Shown: positions 1-8,870, counted from the first letter of the stretch. The stretch: 64,000 bases of DNA from Verrucomicrobiaceae bacterium (GCA_019694165.1 JAIBCL010000023.1:1-64000); one strand, 5' to 3'. The notes: a model not told the origin generated them from the sequence alone. A program made the numbers and translations.

Positions 1-1366
1 TTTCGCCGCGAGTCGCCCCAGCGCTGCATGATCGGGGTGGGTCATGCCGCCTACAGATAACCATCCTACAGAGGGTACAACCACTAAAATCCAGGGCTCT
101 GATTTTTATTGGTGCGTTTGCCCTGCCGCGCCATGACAGGGCATACGCACCAAAACCGTGGAAAATGAGACGTGCAGCTTCTGTTCTCAGGGAGGGGTCG
201 AGAGCGCAACGTTTGCGCAGCGAGCGTGTCGAGCCTTTGAGCTGGCTGCTCTTGAGCACTTTGGCGGAGAGTTCGCGCAGCAGGCTGAGGTTGTGCGCGG
301 CGTTTCGGTCTCGCACTTGGCAGTGGTCTTCGTGATAGGTGCCGTCTAGCAGGTGATGACATGAGTTCTCCACACCCCAATGGTTGGGAATGTGCCTGCC
401 CAACTCCTCCGCGCTCGCGCTCCGACTGCTCAGGTAGTAGTGCATCTCCACGGCGGGTGTTTCGGCGCTGTAGCGTTGGCGCATGGTTTCGCGCCGCACG
501 CAGATGACGCTTTGCAGCCCGGCCCACTTCCATGAGCGCGGCCACCAGCTCATCTCACGGCTCACGACCACTTCACGCTGCTCGTAGCGCCCACGGTTTT
601 GCTCGCATGTGGTGCTCACTTCGCAGTGCTCGGCCCAGGTGGCGGCGCGGTGGATTTGTTCTTCCGGCGTGGCACTGCGCAGGGCGACAAAGTGGTCGAT
701 GAGGGCTTGATGCGCGTCTTTTTCGTTGGCTTTGAGCGCGAGGATGTAATCGGCTCCGGCTTCTTGGATCAGGCGGACGACTTCGGGATGGCCGCCCATC
801 GCGACGATGCTCACGATGGCTCCGTGGAGCTGGAGCTTGGCAAGGAGTCGGGGCAGCGCCGAGAGTTCGTTGCCTTTTTCTTCGCAGACTTCCTGGCCGA
901 CGCTCAAGCCGGCCTCGCTGGCCCAGGCTCGCAGGATGTGCAGGGTGCTCTTTCCCGTGGTGGTATCCTTGGCTCCTCGGCTGACTTTGCCGTCGATGGC
1001 GATGTGTTTGCCACTGAGTTCGCCGACACATGGCTCAAGGATTCCCAAGAGCGCGTCGGGTCGCAGGGCGTGCAGGACGTTGCCGAACACGTCGTGGGAG
1101 GGGGTGCCGTTGGGCGGTGGCATGAACTGTCGCAACCACTGGAGCTGGGAACGTGCGAAGTCGCCCGTGTCGGTGTAGTCTTCGCAGTCGCTGAGCATGG
1201 CGCAGAGGGCGATGAGCAGCACCTCGGGCAGCGGGTGCAGCACCCGTCCGAGCACACGAGAGTCGGGCAGGGAGTGGAAGAGTCCTTTGAGCCGTAAAAC
1301 GCGGCGCAAGTCGTCGGTGGCTTCGGTGCTGGTCGATGAGGTTGTCGTGATAGGAGCCGGTTCCAT
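1..1366 (-). CDS. ISAs1-family transposase, C-terminus beyond left edge, probably inactive
   Basis: Reading the minus strand from an ATG at 1366 gives an uninterrupted frame to the window edge, at least 455 codons. It matches the ISAs1 plan: an N-terminal helper region (residues about 30-80, LPEVLLIALCAMLSD and PSHDVFGNV), then a DDE domain with AIDGK (Asp125), YILALKANEKD (about 205) and HWGVENS (Glu333). The second catalytic Asp, normally in an IDAMG motif, is Val188 (SIVAMG, codon GTC at 803-805). A single GAC to GTC change would explain this and should abolish transposition. ISAs1 transposases are usually near 370-400 residues, so the frame reads out through the element's end into flanking DNA. 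Family assignment is firm; loss of activity is inference. Confidence 0.85.
   Translation of the reverse strand, partial: MEPAPITTTSSTSTEATDDLRRVLRLKGLFHSLPDSRVLGRVLHPLPEVLLIALCAMLSDCEDYTDTGDFARSQLQWLRQFMPPPNGTPSHDVFGNVLHALRPDALLGILEPCVGELSGKHIAIDGKVSRGAKDTTTGKSTLHILRAWASEAGLSVGQEVCEEKGNELSALPRLLAKLQLHGAIVSIVAMGGHPEVVRLIQEAGADYILALKANEKDAHQALIDHFVALRSATPEEQIHRAATWAEHCEVSTTCEQNRGRYEQREVVVSREMSWWPRSWKWAGLQSVICVRRETMRQRYSAETPAVEMHYYLSSRSASAEELGRHIPNHWGVENSCHHLLDGTYHEDHCQVRDRNAAHNLSLLRELSAKVLKSSQLKGSTRSLRKRCALDPSLRTEAARLIFHGFGAYALSWRGRANAPIKIRALDFSGCTLCRMVICRRHDPPRSCSAGATRGE
110..152. repeat. Inverted pair of IS-end-like sequences (hairpin)
   Basis: Positions 110-125 (TGGTGCGTTTGCCCTG) and 137-152 (CAGGGCATACGCACCA) are inverted copies matching at 15 of 16 bases around an 11-base loop (126-136). 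The right arm coincides with the inferred left terminus of the ISAs1 element. The pair could be two abutting IS ends or a subterminal hairpin of one element. Confidence 0.7.
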
Positions 1367-1459
1367 TCACACCCTCATCAGTGGTCATGGCAATTTGTAG
1401 AGCGATCTTCTCGCCGCCAATTCACCATAGCCAGTACCGCATTTCATGCGTAGGCCCTA
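137..1459. mobile_element. ISAs1-type insertion sequence with short imperfect inverted ends
   Basis: The outer sequence at 138-149 (AGGGCATACGCA) and the reverse complement of 1447-1458 (AGGGCCTACGCA) agree at 11 of 12 positions. They bracket the transposase frame, giving an element of about 1.32 kb, normal for ISAs1. The boundaries are inferred from this match alone; no target duplication was confirmed. An inverted copy of the left end lies just outside at 110-125, so the true left boundary could be further out. Confidence 0.5.
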
Positions 1460-1743
1460 CCTCGCGCTTGGTCACGTGCTGTTGGGCTGAGCTGAGACGG
1501 CGTTGGCCGGTTCATCCATCAATGCAGCGGTGAGTTCGCCACGGGGCTTGGTGTGCGAACGGGCGCAAAAGGTCGAGGCGAATCTGTCGTCCTGCGAGTG
1601 TCATGGGGTTTCCAAGCCCGCTGAAAACGGTGCCGGCTGCGGAACGGCCAGTGCCAATCGACTGATCCAGCGTCGGCGGCTTCGCGTGGATCGCTTCTGC
1701 CGTCCCATACCCCCGGCGAGGAAGTGAAGATTTTCCTTTAACT
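1460..1743. other. Intergenic DNA without a supportable gene
   Basis: Between the right end of the insertion sequence and the promoter-like DNA ahead of the lipoprotein gene there is no frame with recognisable protein features. A 74-codon open frame at 1503-1727 has a low-complexity, Arg/Ser-rich product without motif or signal peptide and is treated as chance. No RNA gene was recognised. Confidence 0.5.
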
Positions 1744-1772
1744 TTGGCAAATCATATGATAGTATTTATAAA
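1744..1772 (+). promoter_or_regulatory. Possible sigma70-type promoter of the lipoprotein gene
   Basis: TTGGCA at 1744-1749 and TATAAA at 1767-1772 are separated by 17 bases in an AT-rich island that contrasts with the GC-rich surroundings. Transcription would start only a few bases before the ATG at 1784, leaving almost no leader. An alternative -10 is TATGAT at 1755-1760. This is pattern matching only. Confidence 0.3.
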
Positions 1773-1783
1773 AGTTATTGTTT

Positions 1784-3310
1784 ATGAAGAACTCACTGCC
1801 CGCACTTTCTCTTGTCTCCAGCCAAGCGCTTCTGCCTGGAGTGCTCATGCTCGCGCTCAGTGGTTGCCAGCTCGCCGACATCGCCAAGCGTGACGGCAAG
1901 TCGAAGAACAAGGACGAGGTGGATGAACTTTACCTCCAGCCCAAGGCTGCCAGCCTCCCGCCTGAGGCACAGGAGACGACCGACATCGCGCGGCTCTTGG
2001 CGGGCCTGCCTTCGCTCTCGGACCAAGATGCAAACAAGAAATGGCGGAGTGAAAGCTTCTGGCGGACCCACGCATCGGGAATGAACAAGATGTGGAAGGA
2101 GTTCGGTGCCAAGCGCGGGATCAAGGTGAGAAACTGGTCTGTCGCGGAACTCTCGGATGTGGCTTCGATTCCAGTTGTTTTCCAACCGTTCGGCGGCCCG
2201 AATTTTGTGTTCTCACATCTGCTGATTCCAAATGCCGAAACGTTTGTCGTGTGCGGCAAGGCACCCTGTCTCGACATCCCCAAGTTCGATACCATCCCGG
2301 AAGGGGTCCTGGCCGACACCATTTTCCAACTGCGCCAGGCTTCCGCAAACATCCTCGGGCTGGAGTCTGAGGCGACTTCACCGAGACCCGGCCCTGAAGG
2401 CCAGTCCCTGCCTGGAGCCATGCCAATGCTGCTCGCGCTCGCTGCACGAACGGGCCATGTGATCGAGGCTGTGGAACTCATGCCGACCGACGGTGGCGGC
2501 TCGGCAACGGTGGTGGATCCAAGCCAGATTCCGCTCGATCCGACGGCAGAAGCCGCGCCGTCGTCAAAGCAGGCACATCCAACCTCGGCGTGCGTCATCA
2601 CCATGCGCTCGGGCGATGGCCGGCAGAAGCGGCTGTTTTACTTCCAGCAGGACATGCGTGACGAGGGGCTGCCGGAAAGCGCCGCGCTTCTCCAGTACTT
2701 GAACAAGCAGAGCCGGGTGGTGGTGGTGGTGCACGAGAGCGCGCACGAACTCCATCAACCAAACACCATGCGCATCCAGCGGTACATCGCCAAGCACGCG
2801 GCGGCGCTCATCCAGGACCCGTCAGGTGTTCCTTTCCGTCATTTCAGCCCCGAGGCATGGAACGTCCAGAAGTATGGCAGCTACGCCGGCGCGCCGTCGG
2901 AATACCGCAATTTCGACCAGCCCGAATTGATCTTTGCCTACAGCGACAAGAGTTCGACGCCTCAGGCCCTGCCCTTTGGAACCGGCCTGCTCCACAAGGA
3001 ACTGCCGACGGCCTTGATGGTCGTGCGTCCCCTGGTCACCAGGACCTCGGAGCTGCCCGTGAATGTCGATGTCACACCCTTGCCCGAACCTCCTGCCGTC
3101 GATCAGGCTGAAGTGGCCGCACTGCGAAATACTCCCGCATCCCAGGAAACGGGGGAACAGAAGGCAGGAGCGACGGCGGCCGGTGCCGCAGGGGTGTCCC
3201 CACCTGCGCCAGCACCAGCAGCGGCTGCACCGGAACCAGCCGCTACTTCCGCATTGGAGGCATCACTGGCTCCTCCTCTGGCACCCGTGGATTTGACGCC
3301 GAAGCCGTAG
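1784..3310 (+). CDS. Lipoprotein of unknown function
   Basis: A 508-residue protein begins at ATG 1784; a TTG two codons earlier is also possible. Residues 1-28 form a lipoprotein signal (LMLALSGC, Cys28 the likely lipidated residue), so the protein should be anchored to the outer membrane or periplasmic face. The first mature residues are Lys/Asp-rich. The body (about 60-420) shows no motif I recognise. It includes a Val-rich strand followed by HESAHELH (about 315-325). A weak HExxH-like reading of that segment does not fit, because the spacing is HESAH without a supporting context. The last 70 residues are Ala/Pro-rich and probably disordered. It stands alone, with an insertion sequence upstream and convergent tatD downstream. 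Confidence 0.75.
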   Translation: MKNSLPALSLVSSQALLPGVLMLALSGCQLADIAKRDGKSKNKDEVDELYLQPKAASLPPEAQETTDIARLLAGLPSLSDQDANKKWRSESFWRTHASGMNKMWKEFGAKRGIKVRNWSVAELSDVASIPVVFQPFGGPNFVFSHLLIPNAETFVVCGKAPCLDIPKFDTIPEGVLADTIFQLRQASANILGLESEATSPRPGPEGQSLPGAMPMLLALAARTGHVIEAVELMPTDGGGSATVVDPSQIPLDPTAEAAPSSKQAHPTSACVITMRSGDGRQKRLFYFQQDMRDEGLPESAALLQYLNKQSRVVVVVHESAHELHQPNTMRIQRYIAKHAAALIQDPSGVPFRHFSPEAWNVQKYGSYAGAPSEYRNFDQPELIFAYSDKSSTPQALPFGTGLLHKELPTALMVVRPLVTRTSELPVNVDVTPLPEPPAVDQAEVAALRNTPASQETGEQKAGATAAGAAGVSPPAPAPAAAAPEPAATSALEASLAPPLAPVDLTPKP

Positions 3311-3353
3311 GTGCCACGCGGGCGGTCTCCTCCTGTGCACCCGGCCCAGGTCA

Positions 3354-4154
3354 CTACTCGTCGGCTGCAGGCAGCCTGAAGAAGTCGCGGGCTGCCTCGG
3401 CGGTGGAGGCGATGATTTGATCGAAGTCCACACCCCGTAATGCGGCCACCGCCCTCGCCGTGTCCGCCACATGGGCGGGCTCGCAGCGTTTTCCACGATG
3501 GGGCACGGGAGCGAGATATGGGCTGTCGGTCTCCAGCATGTAGGCACCGTCAGGCACATCTCTTGCGGTTTGCCGGACGACCTCGGCATTCTTGAAGGTG
3601 ACGATGCCCGTAAAGGAAAGGAGATGTCCCGCGTCGAGCAGCGGGCGCGCCTGCTCGACGGTGCCGGTGTAGCAATGAAGCACCGCGCGCAGCCTGCCGC
3701 TGAAAGGTGTGACCAGCGCAATCAAATCGTCCCAACTCTCCCGATTGTGAAGGATCACGTTCAGCCCGAGTTCGACGGCCAGTTCGAGCTGTCGTGCCAA
3801 GACCTCGGCTTGGTGTTTCTTCCATGTGGCCGCGTCGAAGCCGTCCGGCGGTGGGTGAAAATAGTCCAGGCCGATCTCGCCGATCGCCACCACCTTCGGC
3901 ATCATGGCAAACTCCCTCAGCCTGCCGGTCCATTCGTCGCCGCTGACGGTGTGCGCATCGCAAGGGTGGATGCCAGAGGCCATGAACACTTCATCGTGCG
4001 CCTCGCAGATGGCGGCCAGTTTCGCGCAATCGTCAAGATCCGTGGCCGGCGCAATGACTCTCTGCACGCCGCAGTCTTTCGCGTGCCGGAGCACGGCTTC
4101 GCGATCATTGTCAAACTGGCGGCTGGCGATGTGGCAGTGGGTGTCGATGAGCAC
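3354..4154 (-). CDS. tatD: TatD-family metal-dependent deoxyribonuclease
   Basis: The product (266 residues from the GTG at 4154) carries every TatD metal ligand: DTHCH (His6, His8), GEIGLDY (Glu93), ILHNRES (His136), LHCYTG (His160) and ETDSPY (Asp210). TatD enzymes are cytosolic two-metal 3'-5' exonucleases of the amidohydrolase fold, implicated in DNA repair and turnover. The frame is open upstream to an ATG at 4220, but that extension has no family match. The GTG places the protein start exactly where TatD proteins begin (LIDTHCH), so I prefer it. The gene converges with the lipoprotein gene and lies downstream of the TraB-like gene on the same strand. Confidence 0.92.
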   Translation of the reverse strand: MLIDTHCHIASRQFDNDREAVLRHAKDCGVQRVIAPATDLDDCAKLAAICEAHDEVFMASGIHPCDAHTVSGDEWTGRLREFAMMPKVVAIGEIGLDYFHPPPDGFDAATWKKHQAEVLARQLELAVELGLNVILHNRESWDDLIALVTPFSGRLRAVLHCYTGTVEQARPLLDAGHLLSFTGIVTFKNAEVVRQTARDVPDGAYMLETDSPYLAPVPHRGKRCEPAHVADTARAVAALRGVDFDQIIASTAEAARDFFRLPAADE

Positions 4155-4256
4155 GGGCGGAATGGTCGAAGTTCGGCGGCGGCAAGACACGAAGAGACTG
4201 GCTCCATCTCGACGAGTCAACCGTCAGGTGCTCACGTCTCGCCGCCCGTGCGCGGC

Positions 4257-5243
4257 TCACGGCATTGGTTTCGCCTGCGACCGGCCCGCCGGCTTCTCGT
4301 CCGCCTTCTGGCCCGGGGCACCCGGCTGCCGCGGCAGTTCCGGTGACGGCTCCGGAGGAAGGTCCCAGGCCGCGAGCCACTCCGTCGCGAACTTTTTGAA
4401 ACCCTTCGACGCCAGCCGCTCCTCCATGTCAGGCAGATGGGCGGCTCCGTAGAAAATGGCGATCTTCCGCCGGCCTTTTGCCATCTCCCGGTCCAGCACT
4501 TCGAGCGCCACCCGGTTGCGCTCGCCGATGAGCACCGTTCCTCCGCCCGCCTCGACGCCCGCTATTATCCTCTCAACCTGATCGAACTCACGCCCAACGA
4601 GTCGCTTCAGCTCCGTCGGGCTGTCCTTCCGGCACATGATTTCGAGAATCTTCACCAACCCCGGCTGGTCAGGCATGTCCCCCGTGGCTTCCAGCGCCAT
4701 CTGTGCCGACCACGCCTTCAGCAGCAGGCCGACGAAGGACTCCCGCTTCTTTTCCTGCGTACCGAAAAACTCACCCACGCTCATATCGGCGTGCACGAAG
4801 TTTTTCGCCGTGTAGTCGATGCCCTCGAGCTGTCCCGTCAGCGCGAGCGAGCGCTTCATCGTCTCCTGTAGCCAGCCCACCCACTTCATCCGGTCCGCGT
4901 CGGCCGTTCCCTTGACATTATTCCTGTCCTTGAACTCACCGCCCACCAGCTCATAAAGCACCACTTCGAACTTCTTGAAGCGCTCGTTCAGCACCTCGTA
5001 GTAGGCCTTGTCGGCAATGTGCACGGCACCGATCAGCTCCACACTCACTCCCTTTGAGTTCTGAAAACGAGCCGCTGCCGTCTCTAGGCGCGCACCCTTC
5101 TCATCTTCCTGAAAACGCACGTAGTCAGCCGGCGCGCCAGCTCCTTCTTTCCCGGCCGCCTTTGCATCAGCGGCCCGCACGGAACACCAGCACAGCACAC
5201 CGAGTGCGGCGATGAGACAGGTGCCTGGCTTGCGGAGCTTCAT
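4257..5243 (-). CDS. Secreted TraB/GumN (Tiki-superfamily) protein
   Basis: From ATG 5243 the protein is 328 residues with a cleavable signal peptide (hydrophobic residues 8-24, cleavage near VRA-AD). It has the two signature segments of the TraB/GumN/Tiki superfamily: GAVHIADKAYYEVL near residue 72 (His75) and FYGAAHLPDMEERL at 264-277 (His269). GERNRVAL lies between them. Animal members act as metalloproteases; bacterial ones are mostly uncharacterised. The last 30 residues are Pro/Gly-rich. An in-frame ATG 18 bases upstream (5261) is an alternative start. The gene follows lpxA in the same direction with a 97-base gap, so cotranscription is possible but functional linkage is not shown. Confidence 0.75.
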   Translation of the reverse strand: MKLRKPGTCLIAALGVLCWCSVRAADAKAAGKEGAGAPADYVRFQEDEKGARLETAAARFQNSKGVSVELIGAVHIADKAYYEVLNERFKKFEVVLYELVGGEFKDRNNVKGTADADRMKWVGWLQETMKRSLALTGQLEGIDYTAKNFVHADMSVGEFFGTQEKKRESFVGLLLKAWSAQMALEATGDMPDQPGLVKILEIMCRKDSPTELKRLVGREFDQVERIIAGVEAGGGTVLIGERNRVALEVLDREMAKGRRKIAIFYGAAHLPDMEERLASKGFKKFATEWLAAWDLPPEPSPELPRQPGAPGQKADEKPAGRSQAKPMP

Positions 5244-5340
5244 GAACTGAGGTTGCTCCATGCTATCATCGGCCCTCTCCTCCTGCCAGCGCGGAAGCAC
5301 GCGCCTGCTCATCACGTTCATCCGATCCATCCGCGACGGC

Positions 5341-6132
5341 TTATTCCTCGCCGCTGTTCTTGCCTGCGCTGACGAAGCCACGCTTCGCGCCCGCGATGAA
5401 ATCCACGAACTGCTCCACCTCGAGCGTCATCGGCCGGCCGCGGATCTCCTCGATGGCCTGCGTCGTGTTCAGCCCCTTCCGGTAGAGCGTGCGGTAGGCC
5501 GAGTAGAGCGCCTTGACCTGCGCCTCCCCCAACCCGTGGCGCTTGAGGCCCGTCTCATTGAGTCCGCGTGCGCGGGCCGGATTACCATCCACCGTCGTGA
5601 ATGGAGGGATGTCCTGTACGATCTTCGAGCAGCCTCCCGTGAAGCTGTGCCGGCCGATGCGGCAGAACTGATGCACGGCGCTCAGGCCGCCGAGGATGAC
5701 GTGGTCCTCCACGATCACATGGCCTGCCAGCGTGCCGTTGTTCGAGAAGATGCAGTGGCTGCCCACGATGCAGTCGTGGGCGATGTGGCAGTAGGCCAGA
5801 AAGTTGTTGTGACTGCCGATGGCCGTCTTCTCACCCGGCGAGGTCGCCCGGTTCACGGTGCAAAACTCGCGGAATGTATTGCCGTCACCGATCTCGAGGA
5901 AGGTGGGCTCCGCCTTGTACTTCAAATCCTGCGACTGCTGGCCGATCGAACAGTAGGCGAAGAAGCGGTTGCACTTGCCGGTCTTCGTCGGCCCCAGAAT
6001 CGTCACATGATGCTGGATCCAGCAGCCGTCGCCGATCTCCACATCCGAGCCGATGATCGAGTACGGGCCGATCTCCACGTCGGATCCAATGCGTGCGGAG
6101 GGGTCGATGATGGCTGTGGGGTGAATTGGCAT
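5341..6132 (-). CDS. lpxA: Acyl-[ACP]-UDP-N-acetylglucosamine O-acyltransferase
   Basis: A 263-residue left-handed beta-helix protein catalyses the first step of lipid A synthesis, moving a 3-hydroxyacyl group from ACP to UDP-GlcNAc in the cytosol. Hexapeptide repeats start at once (MPIHPTAIIDPSARIGSDVEI). The catalytic histidine sits in LAYCHIAHDC, followed by GHVIVEDHVILGGLSAVHQF, the HSFTGG segment and the C-terminal helical domain. Length matches the usual 255-265. The ATG at 6132 begins exactly at the family N-terminus; the longer open frame to 6180 overlaps the ferredoxin gene. It is downstream of ferredoxin and lpxC-fabZ on the same strand, the classic lipid A grouping. Confidence 0.95.
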   Translation of the reverse strand: MPIHPTAIIDPSARIGSDVEIGPYSIIGSDVEIGDGCWIQHHVTILGPTKTGKCNRFFAYCSIGQQSQDLKYKAEPTFLEIGDGNTFREFCTVNRATSPGEKTAIGSHNNFLAYCHIAHDCIVGSHCIFSNNGTLAGHVIVEDHVILGGLSAVHQFCRIGRHSFTGGCSKIVQDIPPFTTVDGNPARARGLNETGLKRHGLGEAQVKALYSAYRTLYRKGLNTTQAIEEIRGRPMTLEVEQFVDFIAGAKRGFVSAGKNSGEE

Positions 6133-6176
6133 GGAACAGGGAGAACGGAGTAATGGACAATTTATGCGATCACGCT

Positions 6177-6500
6177 TCAAACAGAATCGGCTCTTGAGGC
6201 ATCACAGTGAGAGCACGCTTTCTTGCTTCGTGGCAACAAGGAGTTCGGGTGAAAAACGAGCGCGTCACCATCGGCGTGGATCGCATCGCACGGGCAGCCC
6301 ATAAGCGACTCAAGAGCCAGCAGCAATTCGGTTTCCCCAACGGGTTGCTTGAAGACAAAAGCCGCGCCACTGGAATCATTTCGTTTGAACACCATCGGCG
6401 CGATGTCGCAGCAAAGATCGCAATCCAGGCACTGGTCGGTCACGTAAAACCGGCCGGGAACGTTGGCCGGCAATCGAGCCTGAAGCGTCGTGTAGCTCAT
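6177..6500 (-). CDS. Single-cluster ferredoxin-like protein
   Basis: A 107-residue acidic protein with CLDCDLC (Cys24, 27, 30) and a later CPCDAI (Cys69), the CxxCxxC...CP pattern of a [4Fe-4S] or [3Fe-4S] ferredoxin of about 65-80 residues. An additional CC pair (30-31) and a C-terminal CSHC (Cys96, Cys99) extend it beyond typical single-cluster ferredoxins. The extra tail could hold another metal or be disordered. It lies between lpxC-fabZ and lpxA on the same strand, with 97 bases to the former and 44 to the latter. No redox partner is adjacent, so its electron acceptor is unknown. Confidence 0.8.
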   Translation of the reverse strand: MSYTTLQARLPANVPGRFYVTDQCLDCDLCCDIAPMVFKRNDSSGAAFVFKQPVGETELLLALESLMGCPCDAIHADGDALVFHPNSLLPRSKKACSHCDASRADSV

Positions 6501-6597
6501 GGGGCAGCGTTTCGAGTCGCCGGTTCTGATCTTCTGTCTTTTGTCTTCAAGTCTTCGGGCTGCCCGCACCGGAAAACCGAAAACGAGCCAAGGTTCC

Positions 6598-7917
6598 TTA
6601 CCGATCCACCAGCGTGAACATCAAGTCCGCCTCGCTCACCACCTGGCCGTTCACGATGCAGCGACCGCGGGCCTGGGCGATGTTGCGGCGTGTCTTGAGA
6701 AGCTCGGTTTCGATGAAGAGAATGTCGCCGGGCATCACAGGCTTGCGCCACTTCACGTCGTTCGCGCTCATGAAGTAGCCCAGCTTCCCCTGGTATTCCG
6801 GCCTGCGCAGCACGGCGATGCTGGCCACCTGGGCCATGGCCTCGAGCTGAAGCACGCCGGGCATGATCGGATGACCGGGAAAGTGGCCCTGGAAGTACGG
6901 CTCGTTGATCGTCACGCACTTTACGCCCGTGCACTTGTTCTCGCCCTCGAATCCGACGATGCGGTCCACCATGAGGAAGGGATACCGGTGAGGCAGCACC
7001 TTCATCACCTCGTCCACGTCCATCACGGCGTCGCCCGTGGGGATGTTCATGATGGGCACCATCGAGCGCATCTGGTCGTACTGCTTCACGATCTCGCGCG
7101 CCAGCTCGGTGTTCGGCCCGTGGCCGGGCCGCACGGCGATGACGTGGCCGAGGATGCGCTTGCCGGAGAGCATCAGGTCGCCCACGATGTCGAGAATCTT
7201 GTGCCGCACGAATTCGTCGGCGAAGCGCAACGGCTGCTTCGAGAGCAGCGTGTCACCGCGGATGACCACCGCCGCCTCCAGCGTGCCGCCCTTGATCAGG
7301 CCCTTCTCCAACAGCGGGGCGATATCCTCGTAATAAACAAAGGTGCGGGCCGGGGCGATCTCCTTCTCGTAGATCTCCGGCGTGATCTCCGTGGAGAAAT
7401 ACTGCGTGTGCCGGCCCTGCGGCCCCACATTCGTGCATGAGATGCGGAATTTCTTGTCCGGCACGATATGCAGGATCGTGCCATCACGCGTCTCCTGGTA
7501 GATCGGCTCGCGCACCTCGAAGACCTTGCGCGCCTCCTTCTGCTCCTGCAGTCCCGCCTTCTTGATCAGCTCCACGTAGGGCTGCGCGCTGCCGTCCACG
7601 ATGGGCGGCTCGTTCGCGTCCATCTCGATGATCGCATTGTCCACGCCCATCGCGGAAAGGGCGGAGAGCATGTGCTCCACGGTGTGCACGTTCACGCCGC
7701 CTTCCGCGATGGTCGTAGCGCGCTCCACCTTCTGCACCTTCTCCACCAGCGCGGGGATGAAGGGCTTGTCCTCGATGTCGATGCGCCGGAACTTGATGCC
7801 AAAGCCCTCCGGCGCCGGCTGCAAAGTAAGCGTCACCTGCTCACCGGTATGCAGCGACGTACCCGTCAGTGAGGCGGGCTTCGCCACGGTGTGCTGGCGG
7901 TCGGAGGCGGCGGACAT
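6598..7917 (-). CDS. lpxC-fabZ: LpxC-FabZ fusion: UDP-acyl-GlcNAc deacetylase / 3-hydroxyacyl-ACP dehydratase
   Basis: One 439-residue chain carries two enzymes. Residues 1-285 are LpxC, the zinc deacetylase committing to lipid A: HTVEH (His82) and HKILD (His239, Asp243) are zinc ligands and His265 (GHG) is the catalytic base. Residues about 295-439 are FabZ, the beta-hydroxyacyl-ACP dehydratase of fatty acid elongation: LPHRYPFLMVDR (308-319), catalytic His345 in GHFPGHP and Glu359. The fusion is known from Bacteroidetes and Verrucomicrobia/Chlamydiae relatives and couples lipid A and fatty acid synthesis, which compete for 3-hydroxyacyl-ACP. Here it heads the run to ferredoxin and lpxA. Both active sites look intact. 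Confidence 0.95.
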   Translation of the reverse strand: MSAASDRQHTVAKPASLTGTSLHTGEQVTLTLQPAPEGFGIKFRRIDIEDKPFIPALVEKVQKVERATTIAEGGVNVHTVEHMLSALSAMGVDNAIIEMDANEPPIVDGSAQPYVELIKKAGLQEQKEARKVFEVREPIYQETRDGTILHIVPDKKFRISCTNVGPQGRHTQYFSTEITPEIYEKEIAPARTFVYYEDIAPLLEKGLIKGGTLEAAVVIRGDTLLSKQPLRFADEFVRHKILDIVGDLMLSGKRILGHVIAVRPGHGPNTELAREIVKQYDQMRSMVPIMNIPTGDAVMDVDEVMKVLPHRYPFLMVDRIVGFEGENKCTGVKCVTINEPYFQGHFPGHPIMPGVLQLEAMAQVASIAVLRRPEYQGKLGYFMSANDVKWRKPVMPGDILFIETELLKTRRNIAQARGRCIVNGQVVSEADLMFTLVDR

Positions 7918-8126
7918 AGGCGCGGTTGTTAGCCTTTTCGGCAGGATGGGTCAAAGAGAAATTGGCCCGCCATTCAGCCCGTTCGGAGCAGTTGGAACAC
8001 GGGCGGAAAAGACCTCCATGCTTCCAGCTTCACACCACCGCCACCGCCTGGGGACGCCCCCGTCCGGCTGCTTCTGACGACCGAGCTGGACGCGACGGGG
8101 CGCGTCAGCGGGCCGTTTCCTCCACC

Positions 8127-8786
8127 TCACCGTTGCTGTTGGCGTGCCTTGTCTTCGATGGCGCGCCTCGTCTCCGGGTAGATGACCCTCTCGTTCAGGA
8201 ATTTTCTGGCGAGTTCCACGGTGGCGGCGTTCACGCGTTCCGTCGTGATGTTGCGGACGCTTTCCGGCACCAGGCGCAGATTTGGGATGGCGAAGGCGGC
8301 TTCGGGCGCGAGCACGGGCGAGAGAATGTTTGTCACCACCAGCGGCTCGTCCTCCCAGCCCTTTGCTGTGATCACGGGCGGCTCCCCACGCTCCATCTTC
8401 ATGGCGTTGGGCGGACTGGAGAAGACGCCCATTGACTTGGCGAACTGCATGTTCTCGTGAACGGAGCTGCCGATGCGTCCGACCTCCCCGGCATCCGCGC
8501 CTGCCGCAGCGGCTGCCTGTTTCACCGTGTCCGTAGCGTTGTAACCATTCTCCGCAGCCTCCCACGCCTGATAGACGATGGCCAGGTAGGTGCTCTCACC
8601 CGCCTTTGCGCCGTCCGCCACACCAGCACCGGAGCCTGGGCCGAGGTGCAGCTTGATGAGCGGCGCCATGCGCGCGACCCAGGGATTGCGCGATTGGCGC
8701 TGCCGCTCCTGGTGCTCCATAAAAAGGACGTAGCTGCCGTAGAGCGCAGCGACGATCAGCACGGTGGCGAGAATCTTTTGGATCAT
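8127..8786 (-). CDS. Membrane-anchored protein of unknown function
   Basis: A 219-residue protein with one N-terminal transmembrane helix (about residues 5-25, KILATVLIVAALYGSYVLF) followed by a basic, Gln/Arg-rich stretch and a soluble domain. It is rich in Ala with several predicted helices. No catalytic motif is recognisable. Topology suggests a bitopic inner-membrane protein with a periplasmic body. It sits between lpxC-fabZ (209 bases away) and the pilT pair (84 bases away), all on the minus strand. Neither neighbour gives a clear functional clue. Confidence 0.7.
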   Translation of the reverse strand: MIQKILATVLIVAALYGSYVLFMEHQERQRQSRNPWVARMAPLIKLHLGPGSGAGVADGAKAGESTYLAIVYQAWEAAENGYNATDTVKQAAAAAGADAGEVGRIGSSVHENMQFAKSMGVFSSPPNAMKMERGEPPVITAKGWEDEPLVVTNILSPVLAPEAAFAIPNLRLVPESVRNITTERVNAATVELARKFLNERVIYPETRRAIEDKARQQQR

Positions 8787-8870
8787 GGGAAAGTGGCGCG
8801 GCCCTCCGGTGGAATTTCGCCGACATGCTAGCGCGCAGACCTATGGCTTGCCAAGCTTCGATTGCGCCTT

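Noticed and set aside
1503-1727. A 74-codon frame between the IS and the lipoprotein gene
   Set aside because: Arg/Ser-rich, no motif, no start context. Not supportable as a gene.
2700-2760. HESAH in the first lipoprotein as a metallopeptidase motif
   Set aside because: The zincin motif is HExxH with supporting helix and third ligand; here the surroundings are a Val-rich strand and no third ligand is evident.
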